DNA of 39,285 nt from Clostridiales bacterium. Its GTDB lineage: Bacteria > Bacillota > Clostridia > Christensenellales > DTU072. Location of the stretch: contig JAAZJD010000015.1 of assembly GCA_012800525.1 (NCBI GenBank), positions 1 through 39,285 on the forward strand. Direction: 5' to 3'. The notes under the pieces were generated by a model. It was given only the letters and a program-made list of their open reading frames with translations, ran no database searches and was not told the DNA's origin. The translations under genes and the position numbers were made by a program. Below, one piece after another: positions 33,212 through 39,285 of this stretch (positions are counted from its first letter, which is position 1; each line of letters starts with the position of its first letter).

Positions 33212-33745
33212 ATGATTTGGCATAGTATATCTGAAGAAAGAATAAAGCCAGATGATTTCTTGGCGGTTATTGAAATACCAAAGGGTAGTAAAAATAAGTA
33301 TGAACTTGATAAACAGTCAGGGTATTTGATTCTCGATAGAATTTTGTATACTTCTACTCATTATCCAGCAAATTATGGGTTTATTCCAAGAACTCATACG
33401 GAAGATTATGATCCCCTTGATGTCTTAGTTTTATGTAGTGAACCCATAGTCCCAATGGCAATGGTGCGTTGTTATCCGATTGGTGTAATTACCATGATGG
33501 ATGGTGGTGAGCTAGACTGTAAAATACTTGCAGTTCCTTTTGAAGACCCTTCATTTAGAGGATATAAAGATATTGATGATATCCCCCCTCATTTAATTGA
33601 AGAATATACCCATTTTTTCACCGTATACAAAAGTTTAGAAGGTAAAAAGACCGCAGTTATGAAAGTTGGAAATGCAGAAGAAGCTAAAGATATTATTAAA
33701 GAAAGCATTTTAGATTATAAAAAAATCTTTTATCCAGGTAGATAA
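33212..33745 (+). CDS. ppa: Inorganic pyrophosphatase, family I
   Basis: Hydrolyses pyrophosphate to phosphate, pulling biosynthetic reactions forward. Soluble family I signatures are visible: NKYELDK near residue 30, [12 protein letters not shown] near 50-60, the metal site [11 protein letters not shown] near 64-74 (usual form DGDPLDVLV), and [12 protein letters not shown] near 110, with [12 protein letters not shown] after it. The length of 177 is standard. AGGAG precedes the ATG by 8 bases. It is monocistronic with a terminator downstream. Confidence 0.96.
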   Translation: MIWHSISEERIKPDDFLAVIEIPKGSKNKYELDKQSGYLILDRILYTSTHYPANYGFIPRTHTEDYDPLDVLVLCSEPIVPMAMVRCYPIGVITMMDGGELDCKILAVPFEDPSFRGYKDIDDIPPHLIEEYTHFFTVYKSLEGKKTAVMKVGNAEEAKDIIKESILDYKKIFYPGR

Positions 33746-33784
33746 ATGTATTGATTTAAATTAATTTAAAAAAGTTTGATGTTA

Positions 33785-33830
33785 AAAAAACGCAAAATTT
33801 TACTAAAGTATATGGTTTTGTGTTTTTTTT
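33785..33830 (+). terminator. Intrinsic terminator after ppa
   Basis: AAACGCAAAA pairs with TTTTGTGTTT (one G-U) across an 18-nt loop, and is followed by a T-run. Confidence 0.7.
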
Positions 33831-33949
33831 GTGTTTTTAAGTTAAATAAAATATTATTTTCTTGTTTTTTATGCAATTTGCTTTTTTAATATGTTAAGTT
33901 TATATTAAGTAGTGTGTGCAGTAGGCCTCATATATAAAATTTTAAACTG

Positions 33950-33961
33950 CATGTGCACATG
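33950..33961. promoter_or_regulatory. Palindrome before the HtrA-like gene
   Basis: CATGTGCACATG is a perfect 12-bp palindrome 13 bases before the ATG at 33975, in a position that suits control of the protease gene. No clear ribosome site is seen near that ATG. Confidence 0.3.
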
Positions 33962-33974
33962 TGTGAGATTTTTT

Positions 33975-35183
33975 ATGTACGATAGAAACGACAGATACAA
34001 ATACGGAAACAATAAATACCGTTATGAACAAGTTTCAAATGTTCGTTACCCAAAACCAAGGGCTCGAGCTAAGGCTCACATGCCTATTGGCACAGTTGTT
34101 TTTATGATTTTATTTATTACTGCAATAGCAATAGGCTCCTTTTTTTTAGGGATGAAGACTTTTGAAACAAAATATGGGGTGCCTTCTCGAGAAGGTAATG
34201 TTGCAGAAAGAATTGTTAATGTTAAATCTGGGGATTCAGAAATTTCAGAAATTAGTGCTGCAGCTGAAATCGCAAGTGCGAGTTCTGTTGTTATTACTAA
34301 TGAAACAACGCAACAATCAGGGAGCGGTTTTGTTTATGACAATAAAGGCGCGATAATTACTTGCTATCATGTCATAGAAAAAGCAAATCAAGTAAAGGTT
34401 AAGCTAAGCAATGGGGAAGTTTTTTATTCTAGTGATATCCGTGGGGATGAAATGAGTGATATTGCTGTAATAATGTTAAAAGATTCAAACGGTCAACCAT
34501 TAAACACAAAATCAAGTCAAATTAACATAAGAGAAACTGATATTGATAAAACGGAAAATATTTTAATAATTGGACAAACAGGTTCTGCACATTCTGCTGC
34601 AGGTGCTGCAATTAGAGCGACTGTAACTCACAATAAAATGCAAAAAGAAAAAGATTTTGGTTATGGGGAATGTTATGAGATAGAAAATATTGTAATTAGA
34701 ACTCAAGACATACCGTTGTATCATGGTTTGTCAGGTGGATTTATAGCAGATCTAAACGGTAATTTTGCAGGAATGATTTATGGAATGGGTACTGAAGATG
34801 AAACTGCAGGCTATGTAATTCCAGCTTTTGAAGTGCGAAATATTGTAGATGATTTAATAGAAAAAAGAAATGTATCTGGGCGCCCTGAATTGTATGGTGT
34901 TGAATTTTCTCAAGTTGATAATCCAGGTGAAGATAGGCCTCATGTAGGTTTGTATGTTGCTAAAATCAATGTTGATAAAATAGAAGATACTTCATTAGTT
35001 GTCAATGATTATATAGTTAAAGCGGGTGGTTTTGAAATTAAAACGGAAGCAGATTGGATAGAATATTTGAAAACCAAAAAAGCAGGCTCTACTATTAACA
35101 TTGAAGTTAGAAGAAGTGGACAAACTGATACAATCCCAGTTATTTTAAAGTTAAAACAAAGACAAGGTAATGATATAAATTAA
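33975..35183 (+). CDS. HtrA/DegP-like membrane-anchored serine protease with PDZ domain
   Basis: A 402-residue product with a short Arg/Tyr-rich cytosolic N-terminus (MYDRNDRYKYGNN), one membrane helix near 38-58, and a trypsin-like domain outside the cell. The triad is visible: His in ITCYHVIEKAN near 132, Asp in DEMSDIAVIML near 162, and Ser in YHGLSGGFIAD near 254. The last 100 residues form a PDZ-like domain (VVNDYIVKAGGFEI, GSTINIEVRRSG). HtrA proteases degrade misfolded exported proteins. The ORF track begins at GTG 33912, but the first plausible start is ATG 33975. A response regulator and histidine kinase follow 140 bases downstream, like the CssRS-HtrA pairing known from Bacillus. 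LSGGF replaces the usual GNSGGP. Confidence 0.87.
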   Translation: MYDRNDRYKYGNNKYRYEQVSNVRYPKPRARAKAHMPIGTVVFMILFITAIAIGSFFLGMKTFETKYGVPSREGNVAERIVNVKSGDSEISEISAAAEIASASSVVITNETTQQSGSGFVYDNKGAIITCYHVIEKANQVKVKLSNGEVFYSSDIRGDEMSDIAVIMLKDSNGQPLNTKSSQINIRETDIDKTENILIIGQTGSAHSAAGAAIRATVTHNKMQKEKDFGYGECYEIENIVIRTQDIPLYHGLSGGFIADLNGNFAGMIYGMGTEDETAGYVIPAFEVRNIVDDLIEKRNVSGRPELYGVEFSQVDNPGEDRPHVGLYVAKINVDKIEDTSLVVNDYIVKAGGFEIKTEADWIEYLKTKKAGSTINIEVRRSGQTDTIPVILKLKQRQGNDIN

Positions 35184-35270
35184 TAGAATTTGATATCTAA
35201 AGAAATATTTTTGAGATTTGTACTGTAACAAAAAAACAAATATGTAGACTATGCAAGTAATATTTTAAAA

Positions 35271-35279
35271 TGATATAAT
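35271..35279 (+). promoter_or_regulatory. Extended -10 promoter of response-regulator gene
   Basis: TGATATAAT matches TGnTATAAT exactly, 43 bases before the ATG. It separates the regulator from the upstream protease transcript, though no terminator is visible between them. Confidence 0.5.
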
Positions 35280-35322
35280 AAATATGAGCAAAAATAGTTT
35301 TGTTTGTCCTTAGGGGGTAGTA

Positions 35323-36021
35323 ATGAAAAAAATATTGATTGTTGATGATGAACATGGTATTAGAGAAGTTGTTAAAAAATATGCTGTTTTTAATGGTTTT
35401 GAGATAGATGAAACGTCAGATGGTTTTAGTGCTATCGAAAAGGTAAAAAACAATAAATATGATTTAGTTATAATGGATGTTATGATGCCAGAGTTGGATG
35501 GATTTACAGCCGTCAGAAGAATTAGAGAATTTTCTAATATACCAGTGATTATGTTGTCTGCTAAATCTGAAGCATACGACAAAATCAATGCCTTTGAAAT
35601 AGGGATAGATGATTATGTTACAAAACCTTTTTCAGCAACAGAGTTAATGCTAAGGGTCAAGGCAGTATTAAGTCGAGCAGGCTCCCAAGATGTTGGTGAT
35701 ATTTTTGAGGCAGGTAAGCTAAAAATAGATTTCAAGGCAAGAATTGTATATATAGATGGTGAGCGGGTAAATTTATCCCCAAAAGAATATGATCTTTTAT
35801 CCTTTTTTATCAAGAATAATGGTGTTGCATTGTCTCGAGAAAAATTGTTGACTGAAGTTTGGGGATATGGATATTTCGGTGACGATAGAACTCTAGATAC
35901 CCATATAAAATTATTGCGCAAAAGTTTAGGGGCTTGTGCACCTATGATAGTAACTATTAGGGGATTAGGGTATCGCTTTGAATCTGATGCAACAGAATGT
36001 CCAGAGGATGAAGAACAATAA
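35323..36021 (+). CDS. OmpR/PhoB-family response regulator
   Basis: The N-terminal receiver domain has acidic pocket DDE (residues 8-10), phosphoacceptor Asp in VIMDVMMPELDG near 51, a Ser in the LSAK switch position and KPF near 104. The C-terminal winged helix (about 130-225) has LSPKEYDLLSFFIKN and the recognition-helix region DDRTLDTHIKLLRKSLG. The length of 232 is standard. Its partner is the histidine kinase 91 bases downstream. An HtrA-like protease lies upstream, so an envelope-stress target is a reasonable inference. A strong terminator follows the gene, so the kinase is not simply co-transcribed. The ribosome site is AGGGGGT. Confidence 0.94.
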   Translation: MKKILIVDDEHGIREVVKKYAVFNGFEIDETSDGFSAIEKVKNNKYDLVIMDVMMPELDGFTAVRRIREFSNIPVIMLSAKSEAYDKINAFEIGIDDYVTKPFSATELMLRVKAVLSRAGSQDVGDIFEAGKLKIDFKARIVYIDGERVNLSPKEYDLLSFFIKNNGVALSREKLLTEVWGYGYFGDDRTLDTHIKLLRKSLGACAPMIVTIRGLGYRFESDATECPEDEEQ

Positions 36022-36043
36022 GAATTTTATATAAACAAAGAAA

Positions 36044-36079
36044 AAAGCCTTCAAAGATTTATGCTTTGAAGGTTTTTTA
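36044..36079 (+). terminator. Strong intrinsic terminator between response regulator and kinase
   Basis: A 13-bp stem AAAGCCTTCAAAG / CTTTGAAGGTTTT (one G-T pair) with a 7-nt loop and T-run tail. Confidence 0.88.
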
Positions 36080-36112
36080 ATAGAATCTTGTTATATAATA
36101 GATGTATAAAGC

Positions 36113-37567
36113 ATGAGTAGAGATTTGCTAAAACCAAAAAAAACATTAGATATTAAAAAAAAGATAGCTATTTATATTGCTATCAGTACTTTATTAATGC
36201 TTGTAGTGTTATGGGCATTTAATATTGGTTTTCTTGAGTTGTTTTATGGTGAATCCGCAAAAAATGACTCAAAAAGAGCAACAAGAATTATTTCTGAAAA
36301 TATAAATAGCATAAAAAGTGAAAATGCGCAATTTGCCATATTAGTTAAAAGATTAGCAAATGAACATTTGGTAAATATAGCAGTTGTTGATTCTGATGGG
36401 AATAGTCGTGCAAGTTATACGGTTCATGCAAATACTGAAATAGGATATGGTGATAAACAGGGAATGTTTTTTAGAGAAGCAAAAGACCACGGTGGATACT
36501 TTGAGCGAGAACAGCATATTTTTATAGAAGATTCTATTGTTAGATCATTTTTGATTCAGTCAACTATAATAAAAGCAAGTGATGGTGAAGAATATGCAGT
36601 TATAGTACAATGTCCTGTGTCATCAACAAAGAGGGAATTAAATATAGCTTTAAAGCAACTTGGAATTGTTTCTGCAATTTTGATTGTAATGTCACTGGGC
36701 ATTTCATATATAATCGGGCAATATGTTGCAATGCCTATAATAGATTTAAATGAATCTGCAAAGCACTTGACAACTGAAGAAGTAGAAATAGGCTTTGAAG
36801 GAAAAGGTTATAGGGAAATTATAGAGCTAAAAGAAACTCTAAATTATGCTCAAGCTGAAATTACTGCTTTAGATAAGTATAGGAAAGAGTTAATATCTAA
36901 CATTTCGCATGACCTTAGAACCCCTCTTGCATTGATAAAGGGATATAGCGAATTAATGAGAGATTTGCCAGGGGAAGCTACACCTGAGAACTTTGCAGTT
37001 GTCATAGGCGAAATAGATAGAATTACAAATTTAGTTTCTGATATGTTAGATTTATCCAAGCTTAATCAAAGTGAAAGAACATTAAACTTAGAATATTTTG
37101 ATATAGTTGAAGAAATGAAGGTTTTGTATGAAAGACACTCAAAACTGCTAGGGAATTTAGGATACATACTAGAGTTTCAAGCTGATGATGAAAAGGCATT
37201 TGTCTATGCTGATCAAGTAAAGATTTTGCAAGTTGTATATAATTTGATAAACAATGCTGTTACGTATTCTGGTGATGATAAACTAGTTATTTTAAAAGAA
37301 ACCTCAACAAAAGATAAAGTACGAATAGAAGTTATTGATAACGGCGAAGGTATTGATGTAGATATTTTGCCAAGAATTTGGGATAGATATTATAAATCAG
37401 AAAAAGCTCATAAGAGGGCAGATGTTGGAACAGGACTTGGTCTTTCCATAGTAAAAGGTGTTATGGGTTTACATCCAGGTGGAGTTTATGGGGTAATTAC
37501 CTCTAAAGGCGAAGGTTCAACTTTTTATATAGAACTTCCTAAAATTAAAGAAAGTGATATTGAGTAA
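36113..37567 (+). CDS. Two-component sensor histidine kinase
   Basis: A 484-residue membrane kinase. TM1 lies near 17-40, followed by an extracellular sensor of about 140 residues, TM2 near 180-203 and a HAMP-like linker near 205-255. The H-box is NISHDLRTPLALIKGYSE with the phospho-His near 264. The ATP-binding domain has the N-box QVVYNLINNAVTYS near 380, DNGEGID near 412 and GTGLGLSIVKG near 438. It should phosphorylate the neighbouring regulator. Its ligand is unknown. It is separated from the regulator by a terminator; TATAAT at 36094-36099, 13 bases before the ATG, may supply a separate promoter. There is no good ribosome site (only AAAG upstream), so initiation may be inefficient. Confidence 0.93.
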   Translation: MSRDLLKPKKTLDIKKKIAIYIAISTLLMLVVLWAFNIGFLELFYGESAKNDSKRATRIISENINSIKSENAQFAILVKRLANEHLVNIAVVDSDGNSRASYTVHANTEIGYGDKQGMFFREAKDHGGYFEREQHIFIEDSIVRSFLIQSTIIKASDGEEYAVIVQCPVSSTKRELNIALKQLGIVSAILIVMSLGISYIIGQYVAMPIIDLNESAKHLTTEEVEIGFEGKGYREIIELKETLNYAQAEITALDKYRKELISNISHDLRTPLALIKGYSELMRDLPGEATPENFAVVIGEIDRITNLVSDMLDLSKLNQSERTLNLEYFDIVEEMKVLYERHSKLLGNLGYILEFQADDEKAFVYADQVKILQVVYNLINNAVTYSGDDKLVILKETSTKDKVRIEVIDNGEGIDVDILPRIWDRYYKSEKAHKRADVGTGLGLSIVKGVMGLHPGGVYGVITSKGEGSTFYIELPKIKESDIE

Positions 37568-37608
37568 ATAGTTTTTAAGTTTTCAAAAAGCTAAATTTAC
37601 ATATAAAA

Positions 37609-37640
37609 AAAGAGCCCGCTTGCTCGGCTCTTTGTTTGTG
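37609..37640. terminator. Terminator after histidine kinase, symmetric on both strands
   Basis: AAAGAGCC / GGCTCTTT around a 9-nt loop (CGCTTGCTC), with TTTGTTTG after it on the plus strand. On the minus strand the same hairpin is followed by a longer U-run (TTTTTTTATAT), which is the better terminator of the two directions. Confidence 0.82.
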
Positions 37641-37748
37641 GAGGAGGGATTGAGATTAAATAAAAATAAATAATTCATGAGGATGGTTATTTATTAAGTT
37701 TCATTTTACTGCTATAACCAGCAAGCGTGCGATGGTTTTTATTCCTTC
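37609..37748 (-). ncRNA. Candidate small RNA between convergent genes
   Basis: The 354 bases between the kinase and the HAD gene hold no ORF of note. On the minus strand a TATAAT (37754-37759) would start a transcript near 37747. It would contain a GGTTAT / ATAACC hairpin, a C-rich stretch UCCCUCCUCC (an anti-Shine-Dalgarno-like seed seen in Gram-positive small RNAs), and the U-tailed terminator at 37609. The upstream CGCUUGCU is also perfectly complementary to the terminator loop. The -35 is poor and no known RNA family was recognised. A plus-strand hairpin (AACCA / TGGTT with TTTTTATT, about 37716-37742) is an alternative reading. Confidence 0.3.
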
Positions 37749-37845
37749 GCTTAATTATATAATACATTATCAATATGAAGTTGAAGCAATGAAATATTGA
37801 TTAATTAGTGAAAATATTAAATTATTAAAGGGACAAAAATAGTCG

Positions 37846-37891
37846 TTTTTTGCTAAAAAGATTAAACGGATAGGGTTAAATCGGCAAAAAA
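37846..37891. repeat. Inverted repeat downstream of HAD gene
   Basis: TTTTTTGC and GCAAAAAA, 30 nt apart, lie beyond the 3' end of the minus-strand HAD gene. They could form a weak transcript-end structure. Low complexity limits the weight of this. Confidence 0.25.
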
Positions 37892-37921
37892 TATGTTCAC
37901 ATTGGAGGAAACTTCAAATTA

Positions 37922-38557
37922 TTATTTTATTAATTTCCATAAATCGTGAGGGTGATCAATGAATCTTGTTGCTCCATCTTGTGCAATAACTTCCTTTAGT
38001 TCAAATCCCCATGTTACCGAAACATCCATAACATTTGCTGCAAGGGAAGTATGATAATCAACTCTACTGTCACCTAAGAAAACCGCATTTTCAGGTTTTC
38101 CTCCAACTTTATCTATAACATGTAAAAGCATATCTGGCTCAGGTTTCATTTTTATTTTTGGTGCTTCACCTAAGATATAGTCAAAAGCATTCGGAAAAAA
38201 ATGATTTAAAATAACGACAGCATCACGATGTCCTTTATTTGTGCATACACCAATTTTATAGTTTTTTCTTTTAAGTTCTTGAAGTAGTTCGCAAATTCCA
38301 TTATATGGTTTAGATTTAACATGATTACTGTGCGCATAATATGTTTTAAAGAGCCAAGTTGCTTTTTCAAGCTCTTTTATTTCGCCAAAAGCAGCTATTA
38401 TAAGTCTTTCAAATCCTCTTCCAACCAAAGATTGAACAGTCTCATAAGGAATGGCATCTCTTCCTAATGATACAAGAGTGTAGTTGAGTGCATTAGCTAA
38501 ATCTGGTAGCGTGTTAATCAATGTTCCATCTAAGTCAAATATTATTGTATCTTTCAT
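37922..38557 (-). CDS. HAD-superfamily phosphatase, phosphoglycolate phosphatase-like
   Basis: This 211-residue HAD subfamily IA protein has motif I FDLDGTLINT with nucleophile and acid Asp at residues 8 and 10. An alpha-helical cap domain follows. Motif II is in GVCTNKGHRDA near 106, and motif IV is FLGDSRVDYHTSLAA near 160, with the Lys of motif III at KMKPEP. Gph-type enzymes dephosphorylate phosphoglycolate or other small sugar phosphates. The ORF track start at 38587 overlaps the tcdA gene; ATG 38557 has AGGAG 6-7 bases upstream and begins right before motif I, so it is preferred. It follows tcdA by 16 bases and is probably co-transcribed with it. Confidence 0.85.
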   Translation of the reverse strand: MKDTIIFDLDGTLINTLPDLANALNYTLVSLGRDAIPYETVQSLVGRGFERLIIAAFGEIKELEKATWLFKTYYAHSNHVKSKPYNGICELLQELKRKNYKIGVCTNKGHRDAVVILNHFFPNAFDYILGEAPKIKMKPEPDMLLHVIDKVGGKPENAVFLGDSRVDYHTSLAANVMDVSVTWGFELKEVIAQDGATRFIDHPHDLWKLIK

Positions 38558-38573
38558 TTGCCACTCCTTTAAG

Positions 38574-39260
38574 TCATTTTTTATCATCTTGTATTAAATC
38601 TTTAATAACTTCACTTGATATTATGAGTCCCATAATGGCTGGTGCATAGGGCATGCTGCCTGGTTGACTTTGCTCAGTTGTCACAGGCTTTTCTTTGCTA
38701 TAAACAACTTTTAAATCAGTAATACCTAAATCTTTTAGTTTTTTTCTCATGATTCTTGCAAGAGGGCATACAGAGGTCTTAGATATAGTAGAAATTTCAA
38801 ATAAAGTCGGTGAAATTTTGTTGCCAGCACCCATTGCAGAAATAATTTTTTTATTTGCTTCATAAGCTTTTTTTATTAGAAGAGTTTTGCTTTTAACACT
38901 ATCAATAGCATCAATAATATAGTTATATTTATCTAGTTTATAATTGTTAGCATTCGACTCATCATAAAATATATCAAAAGCTTCCACTTTGCAAGTAGGG
39001 TTAATGTCTAATACCCTCTCTTTTAAAACATCAACTTTTTTTAAGCCTATTGTTTTATGTGTTGCTATAATTTGCCTATTAATATTTGTAATATCAATTT
39101 TATCAAAATCAAATATATAAATGTGTCCAATACCAGCTCTTGCTAATGCTTCTACTACAAAGCCACCAACTCCACCAACACCAAAAACTGCTACATGAGA
39201 ATTGCTGAGTTTCTCTAAAGCTTCTTGACCAATTAACATTTGAGTTCGTAGAAATTGCAT
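38574..39260 (-). CDS. tcdA: tRNA threonylcarbamoyladenosine dehydratase (ThiF/E1-like)
   Basis: TcdA uses ATP to cyclise t6A37 of tRNAs to ct6A. The 228-residue E1-like protein has RTQMLIGQEALEKL at the start, the nucleotide-binding GVGGVGG near residues 27-33, FDFDKIDITNINRQ near 50-63 (ATP- and Mg-binding Asp, with the NxNRQ motif), and IDAIDSVKSK near 115. CPLARIMRKKLK and GSMPYAPAIMGL lie in the C-terminal half, as in TcdA/CsdL. AAGGGAT precedes the ATG. It is the only gene in the window ending in TGA. It joins TilS and the CCA enzyme as a third tRNA-processing function in the window. Confidence 0.93.
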   Translation of the reverse strand: MQFLRTQMLIGQEALEKLSNSHVAVFGVGGVGGFVVEALARAGIGHIYIFDFDKIDITNINRQIIATHKTIGLKKVDVLKERVLDINPTCKVEAFDIFYDESNANNYKLDKYNYIIDAIDSVKSKTLLIKKAYEANKKIISAMGAGNKISPTLFEISTISKTSVCPLARIMRKKLKDLGITDLKVVYSKEKPVTTEQSQPGSMPYAPAIMGLIISSEVIKDLIQDDKK

Positions 39261-39285
39261 ATATCCCTTGAATACAATAATTTTA

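Noticed and set aside
37640-37675. GTG mini-ORF in GGAGGAGGG context after the kinase
   Set aside because: Only 11 codons, and it lies just past the kinase terminator. The G-rich run makes more sense as the complement of a C-rich RNA seed.
37996-38005. TTCAAATCCCC resembling a tRNA T-arm
   Set aside because: It lies inside the HAD gene with no acceptor or anticodon stem around it.

Overview
This is a chromosomal window from a low-GC, Gram-positive-type bacterium, probably an uncultured gut-type member of the Clostridia (Firmicutes). The evidence is strong AT bias, AGGAGG-type ribosome sites, U-tailed hairpin terminators, the tilS-hpt pair, a BirA-boxed birA-bioY operon, MscL, and OmpR-type two-component genes. 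TGA acts as a stop at least once (tcdA). By my count the 29 genes end in TAA 26 times, TAG twice and TGA once, so the standard bacterial code applies. I saw no tRNA, rRNA, CRISPR array, transposase or phage gene.

Layout. 1-6204: the 3' part of a very long membrane-anchored surface protein with repeated Ig-like modules. 6337-8593: a tandem-SCP2 protein and a class III aminotransferase, as an operon behind a folded leader. 8656-11227: rmuC and a convergent DUF2804 gene. 11364-13034: a DUF1846 gene with a near-consensus promoter. 13037-16328: tilS, hpt and a CCA-adding enzyme (tRNA maturation and purine salvage). 16357-18048: birA and bioY behind a BirA operator. 18045-22967, minus strand: a P-type ATPase, a DUF1538 membrane protein and two different PII-like proteins. 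This is the best candidate for an undescribed PII-controlled transport module. 23088-31677 is a carbohydrate region. It holds N-acetylneuraminate lyase and a divergent sialidase, a GH5 glucanase-like enzyme, a PfkB sugar kinase, and a divergent pair of glycosidase-fold proteins (GH2-like and GH32-like). Both members of the pair appear to have lost catalytic acids. Tandem repeats flank the kinase, and one repeat duplicates its coding tail. 31718-33830: an HD-domain protein, an elongated MscL and inorganic pyrophosphatase. 33975-37640: an HtrA-like membrane protease followed by a response regulator and a histidine kinase, suggesting an envelope-stress circuit. 37609-37921: a gene-free stretch with hairpins and a possible small RNA. 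37922-39260, minus strand: a Gph-like HAD phosphatase and TcdA.

How the genes work together. Biotin: BirA both loads biotin and represses biotin uptake. Sialic acid: the sialidase releases it and NanA cleaves it. tRNA: TilS, the CCA enzyme and TcdA act on three different tRNA modification or maturation steps. Envelope: HtrA-like protease, two-component system and MscL. Two regulatory themes recur: promoters with a TGnTAtAAT box 6-7 bases before an ATG that lacks a ribosome site (probable leaderless mRNAs), and short perfect palindromes in divergent sugar-gene intergenic regions.
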